Positions 22,173 to 31,130 of a stretch of 64,000 nt of DNA are shown here, piece after piece; the first letter of the stretch is position 1, and each line of letters starts with the position of its first letter. The notes beneath the pieces were generated by a model, which was given only the letters and a program-made list of their open reading frames with translations, ran no database searches and was not told where the DNA came from. Source of the DNA: a virus; the IMG/VR virus record IMGVR_UViG_3300044691_000566, positions 95,747-159,746 of that record, one strand, 5' to 3'. The position numbers and the translations under genes are program-made.

Positions 22173-22635
22173 CGAAGCGGTCGGAGCTGAGTAGACCCCG
22201 GTTGCGCAGCTCCATGCAGGTGCGGCAGCGGCGGCTCCCGTCGGAACGGATCATGGTGTTGGAGGAGGTGAAGGCGTGGCCACGCAGACAGTGCGTCTTG
22301 CGCGCGTTGAGCGCGCACACGCCGTTGCCCCGTATGACGTTGACGGTCCCCGGCACGATCTCCATGTGGGCCGTGAAGTTGACGCAGTGCTTCATGGTGC
22401 AGCCCCAGGCCCGCACATGGTCGATCGTCATATGATCCGGGACGGCCTTGACGAAGTGGTGAAAGCCCCAGCGGTGGGCGGGCCAGATGCGGCCCTCCAC
22501 CCGGAACTGGCCGTACCCCCACCGATCGGTGCCCGCCGTCCACGGCCAGCACTCGGTGCTTCCGCGCCGGTCCACATGGGACCAGAAGCGGGCTTCGTCG
22601 TCTCCTTTGATGAAGGCGCGCGAGAGCTTGGTCAT
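22162..22635 (-). CDS. HNH endonuclease
   Basis: 157 residues from ATG 22635. WSHVDRRGSTECWPWTAGTD and YGQFRVEGRIWPAHRW precede the HNH core TIDHVRAWGCTMKHCVNF followed by HMEIVPGTVNVIRGN, then a zinc-type end (CLRGHAFT, RCRTCMELR). It is the common phage HNH type. Inserted opposite to the tail genes between tube and chaperone, it is probably a homing gene. It is unrelated in layout to the NUMOD4-HNH gene beside the capsid gene. Confidence 0.8.
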   Translation of the reverse strand: MTKLSRAFIKGDDEARFWSHVDRRGSTECWPWTAGTDRWGYGQFRVEGRIWPAHRWGFHHFVKAVPDHMTIDHVRAWGCTMKHCVNFTAHMEIVPGTVNVIRGNGVCALNARKTHCLRGHAFTSSNTMIRSDGSRRCRTCMELRNRGLLSSDRFATC

Positions 22636-22670
22636 AGTCGGATGGTTACCACATATATGCGGAGCGTGAG

Positions 22671-23204
22671 ATGAATTCGGGACCCACGTCCTACGATCCG
22701 ACGACACTGGGGGCCCAGTCGGAGGACGAGCCGGGCACGCTCCGGGATGATCAGGGCAACGTTCTGCCGACGTTCGACCCCAAGCATGCAGAGTCCTTCA
22801 CCGGCTTGCTGTACCTGGGGGCCCTGTCGGACACCTTCGACTGGCTCGGGCACACCTTCAGCATCCGGACCCTGCGGGACGGCGAGAAGCTGGCCGTCGC
22901 CACGATCATCAAGCCGTACGTGGAGACGATGGGCGCCGACCGGGCCTACGCGGACGCCATGGTCGGCATGTGCGTCACAGGCGTGGACGGCGACGACCTC
23001 CCCGTCCCCATCGGCGAGACCAGGCGGGCCCACGAGTGGGGGTACCAGCGCTTCGAGTACGTCAAAGACAACTGGTTCTCGTACACCACCGACGTGGTCT
23101 TCAACCGGTATCTGATGCTCGAAGACCTGGCCCGTCAGGTTCTGGACGCCATGGGAAAAGCATCGGCCCCCGAGGACTCGAACCCTTCGTCGAACGGCAT
23201 CTGA
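22671..23204 (+). CDS. Tail assembly chaperone, short form (gpG-like)
   Basis: 177 residues from ATG 22671. It lies between the tube and tape-measure genes. Helical segments (DGEKLAVATIIKPYVETMG, NRYLMLEDLARQVLDAMGK) suit tail chaperones. Near its 3' end G GGA AAA (23153-23159) in frame is a canonical slippery heptamer; the -1 frame is open to 23668. The protein should bind the tape measure during tail assembly. Confidence 0.8.
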   Translation: MNSGPTSYDPTTLGAQSEDEPGTLRDDQGNVLPTFDPKHAESFTGLLYLGALSDTFDWLGHTFSIRTLRDGEKLAVATIIKPYVETMGADRAYADAMVGMCVTGVDGDDLPVPIGETRRAHEWGYQRFEYVKDNWFSYTTDVVFNRYLMLEDLARQVLDAMGKASAPEDSNPSSNGI

Positions 23205-23668
23205 GACTCGCTCAGGCCCGGGGGCTCCTCAGCGGCGACAACTTGTCGGACGTCGCTCTGCTCGGGCTGGACTATCTCGCTTTCGCCGACGGCCTGGTGG
23301 CGGCCGACCTCCGGGCGCAGGCGGATGCGCGGCAAACGGCCCTCCTGAACACCATCGTGCGCGGGGCGCTGGTCGCCTCCGGCAACTACGAGGAGAAGGT
23401 CCTCTTCGAGGACTACTTCCCGGCGCCGGAGATCCCCGACGGCATCGCCACCACCAGCGATGCGGACGTGGATCTGGACTACAGCGGTGTCGACTTCGGG
23501 ACCCCGGACGAGAGCGAGATGGAGATCCTCCAGCGCATGCTGGCCGACACCATGGTGACCGTCTCCGGAGTGGACGGGGCGGACGAGTCGGAAGCTCCCG
23601 CATCAGGTCTTCCGGCGCCGCGTGAGATCGCCCTCGCGGACATCGAGCAGGACAGGGAGTGGGTGTGA
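22671..23668 (+). CDS. Tail assembly chaperone, -1 frameshift long form (gpGT-like)
   Basis: Slippage at 23153-23159 joins 163 residues of the short form to 169 residues read in the -1 frame (join 22671-23159 with 23159-23668), giving about 332 residues. The extension contains GLEPFVERHLRLAQARGLL, a helical LLGLDYLAFADGLVAADL segment, and an acidic C-terminus. The extension has no good independent start. Its stop overlaps the tape-measure ATG (TGATG). The arrangement is that of lambda G/GT. Confidence 0.75.
23153..23159 (+). promoter_or_regulatory. -1 ribosomal frameshift slippery site GGGAAAA
   Basis: Read G GGA AAA in the zero frame and GGG AAA after slippage, so both tRNAs can re-pair. 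It lies about 45 bases before the zero-frame stop, the usual place in tail chaperone genes. Confidence 0.8.
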
Positions 23669-26196
23669 TGGCGCAGGGCGAACCGGACAACGGCGTCAAC
23701 GGCAATCTGGACCTGGGACGGCTCTTCGAGCTGATGATCCGCAGCCAGGAGGCCCAGACGCGGATCCTCAACGACATGCGGGACTCCGCCCAGCGCAACC
23801 TGCACATGGCCCAGACCTTCATGACGTCGCCGGGAGCCGCCCAGCAGGCCCAGCAGGCCCGTTACGGCATGAACGGCGACCCGCGTGCCGGGCAGACGAC
23901 TGCCCCGGGCGGCAACAACCGCGTCTGGAACGTCACCTCCCAGGGGGAGGCCGCCCCGGGGCAGCCGCAGGGGCTGATCGGCACCCCCGTCCAGCCGCCG
24001 GGACCTCCGGTGGGGTCCACCACGACGGGGGGCGACGGGGAGGGCCTCACGATGGCGGGAGCGCCCGCGAGCTTCTCCACGATGAGGACCGAGACCTCCA
24101 AGCAGCTCCGCAACTCGGTCCGCAACGCCGCCTTCGGGGTGTGGTCCTCCTCGTGGCAGGCCGGAGGGGGACGCGGGAACGGCGGTGGCCAGGGCGGGGG
24201 AGGGGGCGGCGGTGGCGGCGGCCAGATGGGCCCCGGGCCCTACGGCATGGGTCCGCAGGGGCTGCCCCCCAACCCGATCTACATTGGCGGCCCCGGCTCC
24301 CCCCTGGGCCCCTACGGTCCGTACGGCCCCTACGGTCCTGCCGGACCCGGTGCGGGCGGCGGCCTCGGCGGTGGCGGCCATGGCGGCGGCCATGGCGGCG
24401 GTCACGGCGGTGTCGCGGCCGGAGGAACCTATGGCGGCCTCCAGAGCGGTGGTGGCGGAGGTGGCGGTGGTCAGGGTGGCCACGGCGGCGGTGGTGGCTC
24501 CGGCATCGGCGGCTGGCTGAGTAGGAACGTGCCCTTCGTGGGTCTCGTCACCTCGGGACTCGCCGAGATGAGGAGCCAGCGGGACAAGAACGCCTATTAC
24601 CAGAACGTGGAAGGCGGCTCGAACTTCGCCGGTTTCGGCGAGCGTGCGCACGAGGAGGCGTACGCGGCGTCGACCGGTGCCGTCTTCAGCGGCGACGAGG
24701 CCCGGACCGCCTTCAAGGGCGTGACCCGGCTCGGCTTCAACGGCCGGGTCGACCCCGTCTTCTCCCGTCAGGGCGGCCGTCAGAATGCCCTGGATTTCGC
24801 GTATCACGCGAAGACGTCCTACGGCGCCTCGGTCAACGAGTCGCTGAGCACCTTGGAGAAGGTCTCCCAGAATTCGACGTTGAGCCTCAACGGCCTCAAC
24901 AAGGCCCTCAAGGACATCTCCGACACGGCGGGCAAGGCGGGCGTCAACGCTCAGATGGCCCGTGCGCAGTACATGGCGCTGCTCCAGCAGGGGGTGCAGG
25001 CCGGATACGGCGCGGGCGCGGTCCCGACCGCCCAGAACATTCAGATGGGCAAGACCAGCCTGGGCCGGTCGTACCAGGACGTCGACCTCAGCGGCCAGAT
25101 GTCCCAGCAGTACACGTACATGGCGTCCTCCAACATGGGGATGACCTACAACCAGTACACCGCCATGCAGACCACCAACCCGCTGGCGGCGGCGCAGGGC
25201 CGCGCCGGGGAGAACCTGGCGCTGCTGTCCCAGATCTTCTCCCAGGAGGAGATCAACTGGGTCAAGGACAAGGCCAACTCCCTCGGGGGCAAGCTCGATC
25301 CGGACTCCGCGCTGAGCATCGTGCCGGAGTTCCTCCAGAAGTTCCCGAACCACAACATCTCGGTCATCCAGCAGCAGCTCTCCGCCTTCGGGATCGTCAC
25401 CACCAGCGACCCCCAGAAGGCCCTCGCGTACGCCTTCAACCTGATCGGCGGCAACAACGGGGACCTGGCCAACGCGCAGAAGACCAGCGCCAGCACGGCC
25501 CCCATGTCCGCCTCGGCCGCCAAGGCCGCATCGGCCAACTCCAGCAGCGGTCTGATCAAGGGCTTCAGCACCAAGATCGACAACGGCTCCAGCGTCGCGG
25601 CACAGATCGGCGGCACCCTCCTGGGCGTGGCCACGGGCGGCCTCGACCGCAGCGTGGGCAACGACAAGGGCGACAGCTCGGCCATGAAGAGCTACAAGGG
25701 CGTCGTCCAGGGCAACAAGGGGCAGCGCAACCCCGTCATCGAAAACCTGCTCCAGAGCGTCAAGGATCCCGACAAGGCCAAGGTCGTCGTGCACACAGGC
25801 GGCGGCCAACGGGTGATGAGCCTGTCCGACGCGATCAAGAGCCACTCCACGGAGCTGTCCTCCGGCTCGGTGTCCTTCGTCTCCGGCGACGAGACCGGCA
25901 AGTCCATCGCGGACATCGTCGGCACCGGCAACGTCAACACCTCGGCCGACTGGACCAGCGAGGCGTCGGGATCCTCCGGCAAGACCGGGCAGGCGCTGAC
26001 CGACTGGCAGAAGACCCACAAGACCGACTCCACGGCCGGGACCGGCTCCGGTACCGGCGCCAACGGCCAGGTCGTGGTGGACCTGACCGACGCGGCCAAG
26101 CAGCTCCTGAAGATCAGCTCGGCCACCGGCATCGCCGGGGCCAACGGCGAGGGCGCCCCGCCGCTGAACTCCTACAACTGGAATGCGAGCCGCTGA
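23668..26196 (+). CDS. Tape measure protein
   Basis: 842 residues from ATG 23668 (ACAGGGAGTG upstream). It follows the frameshifted chaperones. Residues 1-65 are helical (LFELMIRSQEAQTRILNDM). Residues 170-285 are extremely Gly/Pro/His-rich (GGGHGGGHGGGHGG, YGPYGPYGP), then a long helical part follows with ISDTAGKAGVNAQMARAQYM and WVKDKANSLGG. At about 0.15 nm per residue this would span roughly 125 nm of tail. The Gly-rich insert is unusual. No muralytic domain was noticed here; those are in the hub protein downstream. Confidence 0.75.
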   Translation: MAQGEPDNGVNGNLDLGRLFELMIRSQEAQTRILNDMRDSAQRNLHMAQTFMTSPGAAQQAQQARYGMNGDPRAGQTTAPGGNNRVWNVTSQGEAAPGQPQGLIGTPVQPPGPPVGSTTTGGDGEGLTMAGAPASFSTMRTETSKQLRNSVRNAAFGVWSSSWQAGGGRGNGGGQGGGGGGGGGGQMGPGPYGMGPQGLPPNPIYIGGPGSPLGPYGPYGPYGPAGPGAGGGLGGGGHGGGHGGGHGGVAAGGTYGGLQSGGGGGGGGQGGHGGGGGSGIGGWLSRNVPFVGLVTSGLAEMRSQRDKNAYYQNVEGGSNFAGFGERAHEEAYAASTGAVFSGDEARTAFKGVTRLGFNGRVDPVFSRQGGRQNALDFAYHAKTSYGASVNESLSTLEKVSQNSTLSLNGLNKALKDISDTAGKAGVNAQMARAQYMALLQQGVQAGYGAGAVPTAQNIQMGKTSLGRSYQDVDLSGQMSQQYTYMASSNMGMTYNQYTAMQTTNPLAAAQGRAGENLALLSQIFSQEEINWVKDKANSLGGKLDPDSALSIVPEFLQKFPNHNISVIQQQLSAFGIVTTSDPQKALAYAFNLIGGNNGDLANAQKTSASTAPMSASAAKAASANSSSGLIKGFSTKIDNGSSVAAQIGGTLLGVATGGLDRSVGNDKGDSSAMKSYKGVVQGNKGQRNPVIENLLQSVKDPDKAKVVVHTGGGQRVMSLSDAIKSHSTELSSGSVSFVSGDETGKSIADIVGTGNVNTSADWTSEASGSSGKTGQALTDWQKTHKTDSTAGTGSGTGANGQVVVDLTDAAKQLLKISSATGIAGANGEGAPPLNSYNWNASR

Positions 26197-26897
26197 TGGG
26201 AGTCGCCTCGATCGGCTTCCCCCGGGGAGCGTCGCGCACGTTCCGGATCGACCCGGACTCGATCGACTACAACGTCACGGTGCACACGTCGGTGCAGCAG
26301 ACGGTGGGCGGCCGGGTCATCCAGATCCTGGGCACCTCCATCTCCGACGTCATCGTGCGGGGCTCCATCGGTGAGTCGCACACCCTCGGCCGGGACACCG
26401 ACGGCGAGCACAAGGGGACGTCCTGGAAGCTCGCCGTCGACTTCTTCCTGGCCATGCAGGGCTTGCAGCAGCTCCAGTCCAGCGGTTCGGCCACGCCCGG
26501 TCCCGCCACGAGGTCCGCCTTCCTCCAGCCCCTGACCTTCATCTACGCGCCGAAGAGCCTGCGCTTCCAGTGCTACATCAAGTCCATCGTGGACGCCGAC
26601 GGCGACGGAACAGCCGGTGTGGTGCACAAGGTGGGAAGGGCCAACTACCGGTACACCCTGACCCTGTTCCCGGTGCAGGAGGGCTCCACCAACCTGGTGA
26701 AGGCGGGGACGTCCAACGGTGTCCTGGACAAGGCCCGAGCCGCTGCAATCGACGCGTATATCGGACGTATATCGCAGGGTATCGGCTGGAAGTTCACCGC
26801 CTACAACGGCGGTTCCACTCCCGATGCCTCGTGGAACTCCGACTTCCAGAAATCGAACACGACTGTCACTCCGAATTCGACATTGGGGGGGGCATGA
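26196..26897 (+). CDS. Tail/baseplate hub-associated protein
   Basis: 233 residues, start overlapping the tape-measure stop (TGATGG). It is beta-rich: SRTFRIDPDSIDYNVTVHT, then WKLAVDFFLAMQG and LRFQCYIKSIVDADGDG. Placement right after the tape measure fits a distal-tail or hub-adaptor role. A possibly related fold occurs two genes on (27113), which shares the beta-rich pattern. No named family was recognised. Confidence 0.55.
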   Translation: MGVASIGFPRGASRTFRIDPDSIDYNVTVHTSVQQTVGGRVIQILGTSISDVIVRGSIGESHTLGRDTDGEHKGTSWKLAVDFFLAMQGLQQLQSSGSATPGPATRSAFLQPLTFIYAPKSLRFQCYIKSIVDADGDGTAGVVHKVGRANYRYTLTLFPVQEGSTNLVKAGTSNGVLDKARAAAIDAYIGRISQGIGWKFTAYNGGSTPDASWNSDFQKSNTTVTPNSTLGGA

Positions 26898-27112
26898 CCG
26901 AGCCCACGCACTGGGGCGCCGACGTACCGATCTCCCTGCCTCAGCCGCTGACCGCCGACAACCCGGGCATCATCCCCATGGACGGCTTCTGCTTCACCTC
27001 CAGCGGGCTGTTCTTCGACCTCTCGGACGCCGACTACCAGCGGATCGCGGTGCCCGCGTACGCCCCGGCGCAGCCCAAGCACCAGACCATCCGCTACGAC
27101 GAGGGGCTGTAG
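26894..27112 (+). CDS. Small baseplate-region protein
   Basis: 72 residues from ATG 26894, overlapping the preceding stop. Pro-rich (ADVPISLPQPLTADNPGIIP) with FFDLSDADYQRIAVPAYAP. Short baseplate operon genes like this are common. The next gene starts on the very next base. Confidence 0.55.
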   Translation: MTEPTHWGADVPISLPQPLTADNPGIIPMDGFCFTSSGLFFDLSDADYQRIAVPAYAPAQPKHQTIRYDEGL

Positions 27113-27799
27113 GTGGTCCGGCTCGGGCTCAACACGAGCCTGACCTACCAGTACGGGGGCAAGAACTACGCCTTCAGCGTGCGCACCGCCGAGGTCGACT
27201 TCGGCTCCCAGATGGTCGCCGACGAGGCGCAGGCCCGCACCCGCAGGGCGTTCTACCCGCACACGGTCTCCGCCGTGCCCTTTTCCCTGGTGGTGATCAT
27301 CAAGGGGTACCGGGAGCGTGTGCAGTTCAGCAACTTCCTCAACGACTTCGTCAGCCGGACCCTGGACCCGTCCCTGTCGGTGAGCAGCTTCCCGACCATG
27401 CGCGTGCAGGTGGCCAGCCGGAACTTCATCCGCTGGGGGATCCCGCTGAGCGGCCTGGAGTGGGGGGACCACATCGGCTCGATGGTCTGGACGCCCCGGG
27501 TGGTGTTCGAGACCCACGTGGACCAGAGCCTGGGGGAGACCGTCAAGGACTACAAGTGGGTCTCGTACTTCCAGCTCGACGCCTCAGCCGTGCAGGCGTC
27601 GCCGCAGATCAAGTACTTCTACCCGAGCGGAGTCCAGCTCTCGGGCAGTCAGGTGCCGGACGCGGGGGCCTTTGACAAGGTCACCTCGATCCAGGACATT
27701 CAGAACATCATCAACGGGGGTACCAGCGGCGGTTCCGACGTCGGGTCCGTGGACCCGGTTACCGGGGTCAATCCCATCAACAACGGAATGCCGAGGTAA
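27113..27799 (+). CDS. Baseplate/tail protein
   Basis: 228 residues from GTG 27113, directly after a TAG stop. N-terminal beta strands (LGLNTSLTYQYGGKNYAFSV) and the motif VPFSLVVIIKGYRERVQFSNF precede a WTPRVVFETHVDQ region; the tail is Gly/Ser/Asn-rich. The fold pattern suggests a baseplate hub or distal tail component. No enzyme motif. Confidence 0.55.
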   Translation: MVRLGLNTSLTYQYGGKNYAFSVRTAEVDFGSQMVADEAQARTRRAFYPHTVSAVPFSLVVIIKGYRERVQFSNFLNDFVSRTLDPSLSVSSFPTMRVQVASRNFIRWGIPLSGLEWGDHIGSMVWTPRVVFETHVDQSLGETVKDYKWVSYFQLDASAVQASPQIKYFYPSGVQLSGSQVPDAGAFDKVTSIQDIQNIINGGTSGGSDVGSVDPVTGVNPINNGMPR

Positions 27800-27802
27800 C
27801 CG

Positions 27803-30352
27803 GTGGCCTCCTTCCTGTACGCCCCACAATTGCAAGTCCTCATAGAGACCGGTGGCAACCTCAACCGGGGGAGCACCAAGACCACCGTGCTGGACGTCTC
27901 GGACGACCTGGTCGGCGGTCAGATGACGAGGCGGGTCGACGGCGTCTCCGACTTCTCTTTCACGCTGCTCAACCCCCGCAGGAAGTACGACGAGGTCTTC
28001 ACGCCGAACGACCGGATCACCGTGCTGATGAAGCGCGTGACCTGGGTCCGGGTGTTCACCGGGTATCTCAACCGGGTCCCGCTGCTGACCGCGTGGCCGC
28101 GCAACGTCACGCTGACGGCCTCGTGCTCCCTCAAGCGTCTCCAGTACTGGTACTGGGACCCGGAGTCGGCGTTCACCCAGCAGATGATCATGAACGCTCT
28201 GTCGGCGGCCTCCGGGACCGGGCAGACGTCCGACGGCGGCATGACCAATGTCGTCCTGTCGATTCTGAAGAACGTCGTCGGCTGGCCCGAGTCGAAAGCC
28301 CACATCGCCAAGATCCCCGACGACTGGTTCAAGGTCGCCTACAAGATCGCCGAAGCGGTCAACAAGACGGCCGCCGAGAGCGACCAGCTCGCCCAGCAGT
28401 TCTTCCAGTCCCTGGGGGGCGCCGGGACGGTGGGAACCAACGGCGGCCAGTCCTCTTCGGGCTCTCTCACCGGCAACTACGGCGAATTCAACGGGGCCGA
28501 CCAGAAGACCAACGCGGCCACCATCTACAACACCGGTCGCTCCATGGGCGCCACCGACCGGGACAACATCATCGCTCTGATGACGGCCATGCAGGAGTCC
28601 ACCCTGCACAACCTGACCCACGGCGACCGGGACTCCATCGGCCTGTTCCAGCAGAGGCCCTCCCAGGGCTGGGGCACCGTGGCGCAGATCCTCGATCCCG
28701 TCTACGCCTCCAAGCGCTTCTTCACCGCGCTGTTCAACATCGGCAACCGCGATCAGATGACCACCTCCCAGGCGGCCCAGGCGGTGCAGCGCTCGGCCTT
28801 CCCTCAGGCATATGCCAAGTGGGAGGGTGTCGCGACCCAGATGGTTGCCGACCTGAAGAAGTCCGGCGGCATCAACCCGATCACCTCCTCCGGGGTCCCG
28901 GGCGCCAACGCCATCGGCACCACCTCCAACAAGCAGATCGTCCAGGTCGCCAAGGACCTGGTGACGACCTACCCGACCATCCCGTACACCGAGAAGTACG
29001 GCGGCACCCAGGTATCCATCATCAGCATGAATCCCCCGCCCGGCCTGGACTGCTCGTCCTTCCAGCAGGCGGTGGTCCTGCGGTCCCTGGGCGGCTTGTA
29101 CGGCTTCCCCAGGACGTCGGAGACACAACTCCCCGCCTGCCGCGAGATACCCGTGGACGTGGCCCTCAAGACGCCGGGAGCGCTGCTCTTCAAGGGGTCT
29201 CCGCCGTTCCACGTGGAGATGTCCATCGGGGACGGCAAGAACGCGGTGGGGGCCCACCACACCGGGACGTTCGCCTCGATCGAGGCCACCTCGGCGGCCT
29301 ACTGGGACCACGGCGGCCTGATCCCCCGGGTGGACTACGGGAAGCTGGGCCAGGGGGACGGATCGACGGGCGGCGGCCTGACCACCGGCACCCCTGGCTC
29401 CAGCGCGGCCAACAGTTCCAGCATCTACACCGATCAGTACAGCAACACGCCCGGCTACAACCCGAACGACCCCTTCGACCGTCTTTTCGGGGACACCGCC
29501 TGGGGAGCCCTGGCCGCCCAGAAGAGCGACCCGGCCTACATCATCAGCCAGTCCCTGACCGGCGTGAAGAGCCTGCTCAACGACCAGCCGCTGCTGCCCT
29601 ACCTCAAAAACCTGTTCAGCTCCGGCATGCGGTCGTTCTCCTCGGCCCCCAACGGGGACCTCATCTCATGGTTCCCGGACTACTACGGCCTGTGGGGGAC
29701 CGCCGCGACGATGACCCTCCAGCCGATCGAGATCAAGGACTTCTCCGTCGACTGGGACGACAGTTTCTTCGTCACCCACCAGTTCACCGCGACCACCCCG
29801 CAGGGCGGCGCCGGGCAGAACGTGCTGGACCTGTCCACCGGCCAGGTCTCCTCCCAGGCGAGCGCGGCCCTGGATCCGCTGGTGGTGGCCCAGAGCCTGA
29901 GCTACACCCGGGGCATCGCCTCGATCGACATACCGGCCCTGATGTACGCGCTTTTTAAAATCTCCCCGACGACGGCCCAGGCCGCCAACTTCGCCAAGTT
30001 CATCTACCAGCGCTTCGGGGCCCGCCCCGACTTCCAGAGCCTCCCCAACCTGGTGGGCCCCAGCGCCCAGTTCTTCGCCGCGATCTACTTCTTCATGCGG
30101 CAGTGGGCCTACCAGTACAACGCCGATATCCCGCTGACCTTCATGCCCGAGCTGTTCCCCGGCATGCTGGTCAAGATCCCGGCCTTCTCCTTCCAGGCGT
30201 ACGTCAACCAGGTCACGCACACCTTCCAGATGGGCGACGGCGGCTACTTCAACACCACCATCAACATCTCGGCCCCGGCCAAGCTCAACGACACCGGGGC
30301 AGCGGCCAACGTCCTCATCGGCCTGCCCCGTGCGGGCGGACTGCTCGGCTGA
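27803..30352 (+). CDS. Baseplate hub protein carrying lysozyme-like and NlpC/P60 domains
   Basis: 849 residues from GTG 27803. Residues 1-210 and about 590-849 look like hub domains (SFTLLNPRRKYDEVFTPND; QAYVNQVTHTFQMGDGGYF). Between them lie two wall hydrolase domains. The first, at 237-340, is lysozyme/transglycosylase-like (ALMTAMQESTLHNLTHGDRD, SIGLFQQRPSQGWG). The second, at 390-525, is NlpC/P60 with Cys in GLDCSSF (416) and His in PFHVEMSIGDG (about 470). Such a protein punctures the cell wall at the tip. The domain pair matches secreted actinobacterial hydrolases, so capture from the host is plausible. Confidence 0.8.
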   Translation: MASFLYAPQLQVLIETGGNLNRGSTKTTVLDVSDDLVGGQMTRRVDGVSDFSFTLLNPRRKYDEVFTPNDRITVLMKRVTWVRVFTGYLNRVPLLTAWPRNVTLTASCSLKRLQYWYWDPESAFTQQMIMNALSAASGTGQTSDGGMTNVVLSILKNVVGWPESKAHIAKIPDDWFKVAYKIAEAVNKTAAESDQLAQQFFQSLGGAGTVGTNGGQSSSGSLTGNYGEFNGADQKTNAATIYNTGRSMGATDRDNIIALMTAMQESTLHNLTHGDRDSIGLFQQRPSQGWGTVAQILDPVYASKRFFTALFNIGNRDQMTTSQAAQAVQRSAFPQAYAKWEGVATQMVADLKKSGGINPITSSGVPGANAIGTTSNKQIVQVAKDLVTTYPTIPYTEKYGGTQVSIISMNPPPGLDCSSFQQAVVLRSLGGLYGFPRTSETQLPACREIPVDVALKTPGALLFKGSPPFHVEMSIGDGKNAVGAHHTGTFASIEATSAAYWDHGGLIPRVDYGKLGQGDGSTGGGLTTGTPGSSAANSSSIYTDQYSNTPGYNPNDPFDRLFGDTAWGALAAQKSDPAYIISQSLTGVKSLLNDQPLLPYLKNLFSSGMRSFSSAPNGDLISWFPDYYGLWGTAATMTLQPIEIKDFSVDWDDSFFVTHQFTATTPQGGAGQNVLDLSTGQVSSQASAALDPLVVAQSLSYTRGIASIDIPALMYALFKISPTTAQAANFAKFIYQRFGARPDFQSLPNLVGPSAQFFAAIYFFMRQWAYQYNADIPLTFMPELFPGMLVKIPAFSFQAYVNQVTHTFQMGDGGYFNTTINISAPAKLNDTGAAANVLIGLPRAGGLLG

Positions 30353-30363
30353 TCGGAGAAGGC

Positions 30364-31086
30364 ATGTACCAGTCCGTTCTCGCCAAGCGACAGGGTTCCG
30401 GGTCCTCCGCCGTCGGTTTCGCCTTCACCCTGGTCGACGTCAGCGAGGTCCACCCGGACACGAACATCTGTCTGGTCTCGGACGTGCAGACCGGCGCCTT
30501 CACCCAGGTCGGCCTGGACAAGCGCGACTCCATCGCGTGGCCCCAGGTCGGCGACCGGTGGATCATCGACCGCTCCCTGGGTCACTGGGCGCTGCGCTGC
30601 AAAGTCACCGCGACAGCCCCTCCGGTCATCACCGGATCCCGGAACTCCATCGGCGCCTCGGCCCAGATGCTCCTGGACGCCCTGGAGGAGTTGGGCCTGG
30701 TCAACGACCAGACCACCCCGGCAACGCTGCCGGTCGGCGTCTGGCAGGTGGTGGGCTCCGGCGCTCCGGTGGCCCCCTTCACCGCCCCTTGGGCCAACTA
30801 CGACGCGACGACCTACCAAGGGGCCCGCTACATGATCGAGACCAGCGGGATCGTCCGGGTCGAGGGACTGGCCAAGACCACCGCAGCCGTCAGCGGCGCC
30901 TCCGAGATCTTCGTGCTCCCCCCGGGGTTCCGGCCTCTGAAGCACCAGGAGTTCTGCGTCTTCCGCAACGGCGGCTTCGCCCACCAGTACGAGATCTTCA
31001 GCACGGGATCCGTCCAGCTCGCCAACGTGCCCTCCTCCACCACCGTGGGCTACGTGAACTTGAGCGCCGCGTTCTCCACTCTCTGA
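30364..31086 (+). CDS. Baseplate spike / OB-fold protein (probable)
   Basis: 240 residues from ATG 30364 (GGAGAAGGC upstream). Residues 10-85 look like an OB fold (TNICLVSDVQTGAFTQVGLD, GDRWIIDRSLGHWALRCKV), the fold at the base of tail spikes. Residues 150-240 form a second beta domain (EIFVLPPGFRPLKHQEFCVF). It sits between the hub and the gp25-like gene, where spike or adaptor proteins are found. Assignment is tentative. Confidence 0.5.
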   Translation: MYQSVLAKRQGSGSSAVGFAFTLVDVSEVHPDTNICLVSDVQTGAFTQVGLDKRDSIAWPQVGDRWIIDRSLGHWALRCKVTATAPPVITGSRNSIGASAQMLLDALEELGLVNDQTTPATLPVGVWQVVGSGAPVAPFTAPWANYDATTYQGARYMIETSGIVRVEGLAKTTAAVSGASEIFVLPPGFRPLKHQEFCVFRNGGFAHQYEIFSTGSVQLANVPSSTTVGYVNLSAAFSTL

Positions 31087-31094
31087 TGTCACCG

Positions 31095-31124
31095 CCACCC
31101 CCTCCCCGCTGAAGGGGTGAGGAG
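31095..31124 (+). promoter_or_regulatory. Structural-gene leader hairpin, copy 7
   Basis: CCCC-GCTGAA-GGGG then TGAGGAGG, with outer CCACC / GGTGG pairing. The GAGGAG arm is also the ribosome binding site of the next gene, so folding would hide it. Confidence 0.5.
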
Positions 31125-31130
31125 GTGGCC

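Noticed and set aside
22970-23668. Independent gene in the -1 frame after the chaperone
   Set aside because: No start with a ribosome binding site beyond the overlap; the slippery heptamer in the correct frame explains it as an extension.
23479-26019. Minus-strand open frame of 846 codons
   Set aside because: Antisense to the tape measure and chaperone extension; no ribosome binding site and no domain.
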